From Lethocerus indicus (Eukaryota > Arthropoda > Insecta > Hemiptera > Belostomatidae): DNA of 64,000 nt. The translations under genes were made by a program, and so were the position numbers. Shown one piece after another: positions 59,322 through 64,000 of the stretch. The stretch is taken from assembly GCA_019843655.1 (NCBI GenBank), contig JACDQD010000006.1, forward strand, positions 7,060,034 to 7,124,033, read 5' to 3'. Each line of letters opens with the position of its first letter. Position 1 is the first letter of the stretch. The notes under the pieces are model-generated. The model did no database searches. It was given only the letters and a program-made list of their open reading frames with translations, and was not told the DNA's origin.

Positions 59322-61840
59322 GCTTGCTCCGCTTCTTGAATTCATTTTTTACACCGCCACTGAATTAAAATATACATTCGCATTTTCCTGTATAGTTAAT
59401 ACAGACTCGGTCTAAATTGCGAAATAATATGTAGGAATCACCGGTTATAATTGGGAATGAGCATGAATTACAAGGAATATCAGCGTTGAAAGTTTCGAAG
59501 CGTAGAAGCAGTACTATTTAACGTATCTCAAGCTACGGTAAGCTATATGTTATAATAATAAATACTATTAATTTTGCCATCGGTTAATTTACAACAAATG
59601 ATAAATGGTACATATAAGATTGAATATCATAGGTTTTTTTTCATAGACTTAGTTTTTTTATACGTTACAAAATGTAATTTATGCTAAATTAATAGAGTAC
59701 ATTACATTTTAATGGATGAAACATTGATGAAAAAACCCTCGACATTAATTTCACATTTAAATAAGTGTAGTAATCCTTTTATGGGTGATGGGGATGAGAG
59801 CAGTGGCGGGCCGACTGGCTGATCTCATCGCCGAAATGAGGATATTTGAGGCTGGAAGCCCTTGCCGTTTGTTCCATTTCACGAGGAGACGAGATCAACC
59901 AGGCGGCCGGCACCGGCCGGCGCCCCGTGGACCTCTTCACCAATAGCCGTCGTCCAAGTTCCGCGCACTCGCAGAACAACTCCTCCAGCCGGTGATGTTG
60001 GTTCGGGCAGCAGCAACGTAGAAAGTGTTTACAGCAGACACCGAAAATACTGCAACTCGCATTTGAGTAACACTGAAAACACTGAATGAAGCGGCAGGCC
60101 CTAGTCCATACTCATGACGGCGCCTAAGAAATAGGGAAATTCGAATCCGTCTACGAATTGGAACAGAAAAATCGCCTCTTGCTCTCTCAATAAAAGAACG
60201 GAGGGCTCCGTCGGAATTTTATCACGAATTTCTCTTCTTTCTACGAGTTAACACCTTATTTGGGCGCTAAACAATCCGGAACTAGTTCCGAATATTACTG
60301 ATAATTATGCTATACGCAGTTTGGCGCGTTTACAGGATCGTCGCAGAAGCTTAGGATGGTTGATGTAGACTTGCAGACTGGTCCGATTTTCCCTCAACGG
60401 AAACGTTGGGGCGCACCGTGTTGACAGCTTTTTCGCGGACTTCACTTGCGGCGAACATGCACATATACACCGAAGGTTCCACCAGCTCTGTAGCGTCCTA
60501 AAGAATTCCTGTGGTGATTTAAACATTTAACATGCCACTTTATCACATTCTACATTCTAATAATTGTAAAAGCGCAGTTAAAATCAATTGAAATTTGCAG
60601 ATGGAGGAAAAATCTGACCACTCAACTTAGGGTGGGTAACCCGAGTAAACATTAAGTACTTCTATCCTTCTGTAGTGGTCAGAGTTTTCCTTCAGTAGAA
60701 AATTTCATTGATTAAAAGAGATGAGCTCGTTAACATTAAAATTCATTAAAACGTCATCAGAGCATTAAACATGTTCAGGCATATAAATTTTTGCACATAT
60801 AACTTATAATATAATAGTAGCTATATAAACGAGTCGTACTGCTGCGTAGTGAGAAATATATGTTAATTTTATATAAAAAGATTTATTTATTTATAAATAT
60901 CGGTGTCTTAAGATTAAAATTGTGATAAAAGTAAAGAATAATTAATAAGTAATTCGATTGAAATGGTATATATCAAATAAAAATTCTCATAGTTTTAGTT
61001 ATTTCTATTATAAAGGGCTAATTGCCAGGTAGTATGGGAGCAAAACTCGGGAGATTTAAGGAATTAAAAAAATTGATATTAGGGAGGAGATGTGGATTAG
61101 CGGTTCAGTTTCGACCGTCATTTGCCTAATTAAAGCGGGGGATTGAGGGAGTTGGGCATCAATTGGGTCGGCCGAAGCTTGGAAACGGTCGGCCACTGGA
61201 CAATGGTCGGGGACAACTCACCGCCAAAGACGTTAGAAACCAGTAATTGCCTTTCAGGATTTACGATCTCGGTTTCAATTTAAACCTTTCCTTATGTCTA
61301 CAATCCCACCAATAAAGAATAGTGGTCTCTAATTAGTGTTGCCAGGCAATAAAAAGAGTTTTCCTCTTTTCCTAAAAATTATAATTCATTCCGAAACTAC
61401 ATAGAATGTTTATTGGGCCACATTAAATGCTAAACACAGTAGTATGACATACATCCACACCGGTCTTTTACTATAAGGCAGGTTGATACAAAATTCAATA
61501 TGTATTATTACCGAAGGTTACAATCGGAAATATATTACTGTCAAATTCCGCTTAAAAAGACTAAAAAAGTTTATTTATCAATATAGTATTAGAAGTACTT
61601 AAATTAAAATATTGTATAACTGGTGCTCATGTATGTAAATCATGAATTTTCACATTCAGTTCTACAGTCGGCTGGCCACACAGATGTATTTATTGAAAAA
61701 AATTTGTATTTGTATTTATTATTTCTGAGGTACGGCAAGAGTTCCGAGAATCTGCGTTTCAACTGTGCTGAAATTTAAATTACTAATGTAGAATTTGATT
61801 GAAAATGTAATTCATTGCTTCTTCCATTCGGTTACCTGGA
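59320..61840. other. Spacer with islands
   Basis: Island at 59780-60080 with a 16-bp palindrome cggccgg-ca-ccggccg (59904-59919). A weaker GC block at 61080-61270. Otherwise AT-rich. No gene is recognised. Confidence 0.5.
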
Positions 61841-61863
61841 TTAATTAAGGCGGCCTTAATTAA
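61841..61863. repeat. 23-bp perfect palindrome
   Basis: ttaattaaggc (61841-61851) and gccttaattaa (61853-61863) flank a single G. Homeodomain-type TTAATTAA cores sit at both ends with a GGC-G-GCC centre. Confidence 0.9.
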
Positions 61864-62886
61864 CCAGCGGTTCATTATGCAAGGATTGAATTCAATCCGC
61901 AGTCGGCCGCTGAATTTTCTTGAGGAATTGAATGGAGGTTGAATAAATTTCATAAAATGGGCTCTGATATTTGTTCGCGCCAAATTCGCGCAACGGGTAA
62001 GTGCAGTTGGTGAATTCAAATGACGAGGAAGGTTTGAATATAAGCGAGGGGATTTAATTACAATTCCACACTGTACTAGGGTTGAGCATTCACTAGTTCG
62101 CAGACAGTATTGAGGGTAAAACTTTCATAGACAAGTGGCTGGAATTATGAAAATTCGATTACCAATTAAGTCATTTATATGCATCCGACTAGTTCAACTC
62201 GATACGGCACAATCACAATGTCTCAGGAGATGCTATCGATTCATTATCGAATTTAATTTCGCAGGTGGAATTATGTTGGAAATGAACCTCACGCTCGGCC
62301 ACCATGAAATACTCGTAACTTCAAAGAACTGTGACAAGCAACAGGAATAAAAAAATTTGCCGAAGACCAGGGGACGGACTTATGCCAAAGGGAGTTGCAA
62401 ATTTCATTAAGTCACACCGGCCTTTAAATTCCATTAGACACCCTCGTTCGTATTCCATTAAGATTGCAAATATGAACCACTTTTCAATGTCCCTAATCTC
62501 TCTGAATTGGGTTTTATTGCGATAAAAAAATATCGCTAGCATATTCAAGAAGGTCTCGCCCATATCTAATGCTAAATGGAGCGTTCCATATTCTTATTTT
62601 TTAAGAAACTCTTATCTTAATTAATGGTGGGAGGGGGCACTTATTTCTTCACAATGCTCCACTTAATGTATCCAAAAAGTTTGATATATAACTCTCGGCC
62701 GGGCGGTCTGTTGGTTTTTATCCTCCCTGCCGCCGTCCCCCGATAAATAGTTTGGACTGAAGACTTATTCGCAGTCCTGATTTATAATAACGGTCGCGGT
62801 GCGCGGGTAATTAGGGAATAATTTATTTTAAACAGCGGTCGGCGAAACCGTCGCATAAATCTCGGCCCGAGTTGGGAAGATGCGCC
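61864..62886. other. Spacer
   Basis: AT-rich with an island from about 62680. No gene is recognised. Confidence 0.5.
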
Positions 62887-62913
62887 TCCTTTATTCTCGG
62901 GAAGAATAAAGGA
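62887..62913. repeat. 11-bp perfect hairpin with 5-nt loop
   Basis: tcctttattct (62887-62897) pairs exactly with agaataaagga (62903-62913) around cggga. It lies inside the GC-rich island at 62680-63150. Confidence 0.88.
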
Positions 62914-63340
62914 AGAAAATCTCTCCGATTTGCTGGGAGTTTGCGGCCGGGCTCCTGCATTAGTTATCCAGTTGATGCCGGGATTGGGGACGCCCACGAG
63001 ACTCTCTAATATGCATAATTTATGTTATATTTCGTGGGGACTCAACGGTGGGCTCCCGGAGACCAACTTGGCACAGCCAGTATTAAGCGGGGGCGACCGT
63101 CGGTGTCACCGCGACTTAGCATCAACTAATGAAACCAACTTCGGAACAATGCACACGCCGAACAATCATATTGATCGACGGACTAATAGTGTTTAAAACC
63201 ATTTGCGTAATTGCAATCTGTAATTAACCTCATACGTGATTCTAATGTACCTAAACGTAACGTAATAAATAAACATTTTGTCGTCGTCTTTTCGCATTTA
63301 TTCACGATCCTGAAATTTAACGAATAAATAAAAACATCCG
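62914..63340. other. GC-rich island and spacer
   Basis: The GC-rich block continues to about 63150, then A/T-rich. Unrecognised frames only. Confidence 0.45.
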
Positions 63341-63411
63341 TGGCATTTGCCAAGCCAATGCAAATCGGAGGCCCACGCCAATGTGATTTGCGATTGGCTT
63401 TGGAATCGCAG
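63341..63411 (+). ncRNA. Imperfect long hairpin, microRNA-precursor-like candidate
   Basis: aagccaat (63352-63359) pairs with attggctt (63393-63400), and gcaaatc (63360-63366) pairs with gatttgc (63385-63391), separated only by bulged G63392. This is a 15-bp stem around an 18-nt loop. Outside this, c350, c351 and t348 can pair with g402, g403 and a405, and c344/g343 with g408/c409, giving a lower stem with bulges in a total of about 70 nt. The size fits a pre-microRNA, though the lower stem is loose and I recognise no known family. Alternatively it is a pair of facing octamer-like and CCAAT-type DNA sites. Confidence 0.3.
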
Positions 63412-64000
63412 ATCCGGATCGTATCACGCAGACAAACTGCAGTTCTGAAACTTTTGTCGGACTCGAAAATGGAACATCCAAACGTGACCGCCGTTCTGGA
63501 GTAGCAGTTTGCAACCGGAATTTATAAGTGAGATTTCCACTGAACTGGAACTACTGAAATAATGATAACGTTCAAAAATGTGTATTTCAAATATTCCGTA
63601 TATATATTTAAAATATTCACCCTGTAGTAGGATCACTTTTATCAGTTTACCATAATAGCTCTGACAAGTGTTTCCTAATCTCAGAGCCAAATCACTTCTA
63701 AAACTCAATTTCAAAATCATTAACTTCTGTAATTTGTTGAAATTGGAAACTTCTCAAAAAGATTTAAATTATGAATTAGTTTGAAATTTCAGTAATCCAG
63801 TATTCTTTATCGATCAAAAACCCGGGTCAAAAACCTGGAAGAATTGTCCGAGATAGTCTCTCCTTTCTGAACAGGGAGAGTCCGGTCCCATTCCGAGAGG
63901 AGCAAACAAAGCAAGAAGATATAAAGAAGTATGGGAGGACCCGGCTCTAAGTGCAACTCAAGGTGTTTAGGACGTTAACCCGGATTTTCAGAAGTGCGAG
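63412..64000. other. Spacer at the right edge
   Basis: AT-rich with a rising GC content from about 63810. A small tandem duplication, tcaaaaacccggg (63814-63826) followed by tcaaaaacctgg (63827-63838), is present. No gene is recognised. Confidence 0.5.

Noticed and set aside
59148..59415. Open frames across the CT microsatellite
   Set aside because: Low-complexity Ser-Leu or Glu-Arg runs produced by the dinucleotide repeat.
3815..63366. Scattered ATGCAAAT/ATTTGCAT octamers (about nine)
   Set aside because: Only modestly more than an AT-rich sequence would give; without a computed expectation I do not claim enrichment.

Overview
The window reads as non-coding DNA from an animal nuclear genome. 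The best guess is an arthropod, from the mix of features: AT-rich spacers that retain CpG, long CT, AT and AC microsatellites, a tRNA-derived SINE-like relic, and frequent homeobox-type TAATTA sequence. The phylum is an inference, not a proof. No reading frame is recognisable as a known protein, there are no operon-like gene runs, and the longest ATG-initiated frame is 198 codons. I see no rRNA, CRISPR array, intact tRNA, or complete transposon with a transposase or reverse transcriptase.

Layout: AT-rich spacers alternate about every 1-1.5 kb with 200-500 bp GC-rich islands, many holding runs of 8-11 G. 1-12.7 kb: spacers and islands, a tRNA-like relic at 1603-1674, an IR3 nuclear-receptor-like palindrome at 6777-6791, a 70-bp tandem duplication at 7245-7355 with a partial copy at 54716, and a CT tract at 10369. 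12.7-21.1 kb: strong hairpins (12850, 20292), a perfect CRE (13626), and two local motif duplications (18172/18762 and 20324/21031). 21-42 kb: mostly featureless spacer with islands, a 22-bp perfect palindrome (24632), an AT-rich 198-codon orphan frame (27935-28531), an AC tract (29794), and a possible decayed coding relic on the minus strand (33130-33416).

42-50 kb is the most structured part. Two copies of an unclassified repeat (42.26-42.72 and 46.11-46.47 kb) lie about 3.86 kb apart. Two copies of a roughly 140-bp element with a forkhead-type TTGTTTAC motif (43.75 and 47.62 kb) lie about 3.88 kb apart, and a partial third relative sits at 45.59 kb. This suggests an old tandem duplication of a regulatory segment. 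It is followed by a series of strong inverted repeats at 48.26-49.65 kb and a second, weaker tRNA-like relic.

50-64 kb continues the spacer/island pattern. It holds a perfect IR-1 hormone-receptor palindrome of the ecdysone-response type (51464-51476), a Grainyhead-like palindrome (52904-52920), a 100-nt strand-asymmetric pyrimidine tract (55816), long AT and CT microsatellites (58106, 59272), a 23-bp palindrome (61841), and a long imperfect hairpin (63341-63411) that deserves a microRNA or structured-RNA test. Taken together, the window is most simply a gene desert or very large intron carrying candidate cis-regulatory islands and decayed repeats. What it regulates cannot be told from this sequence.
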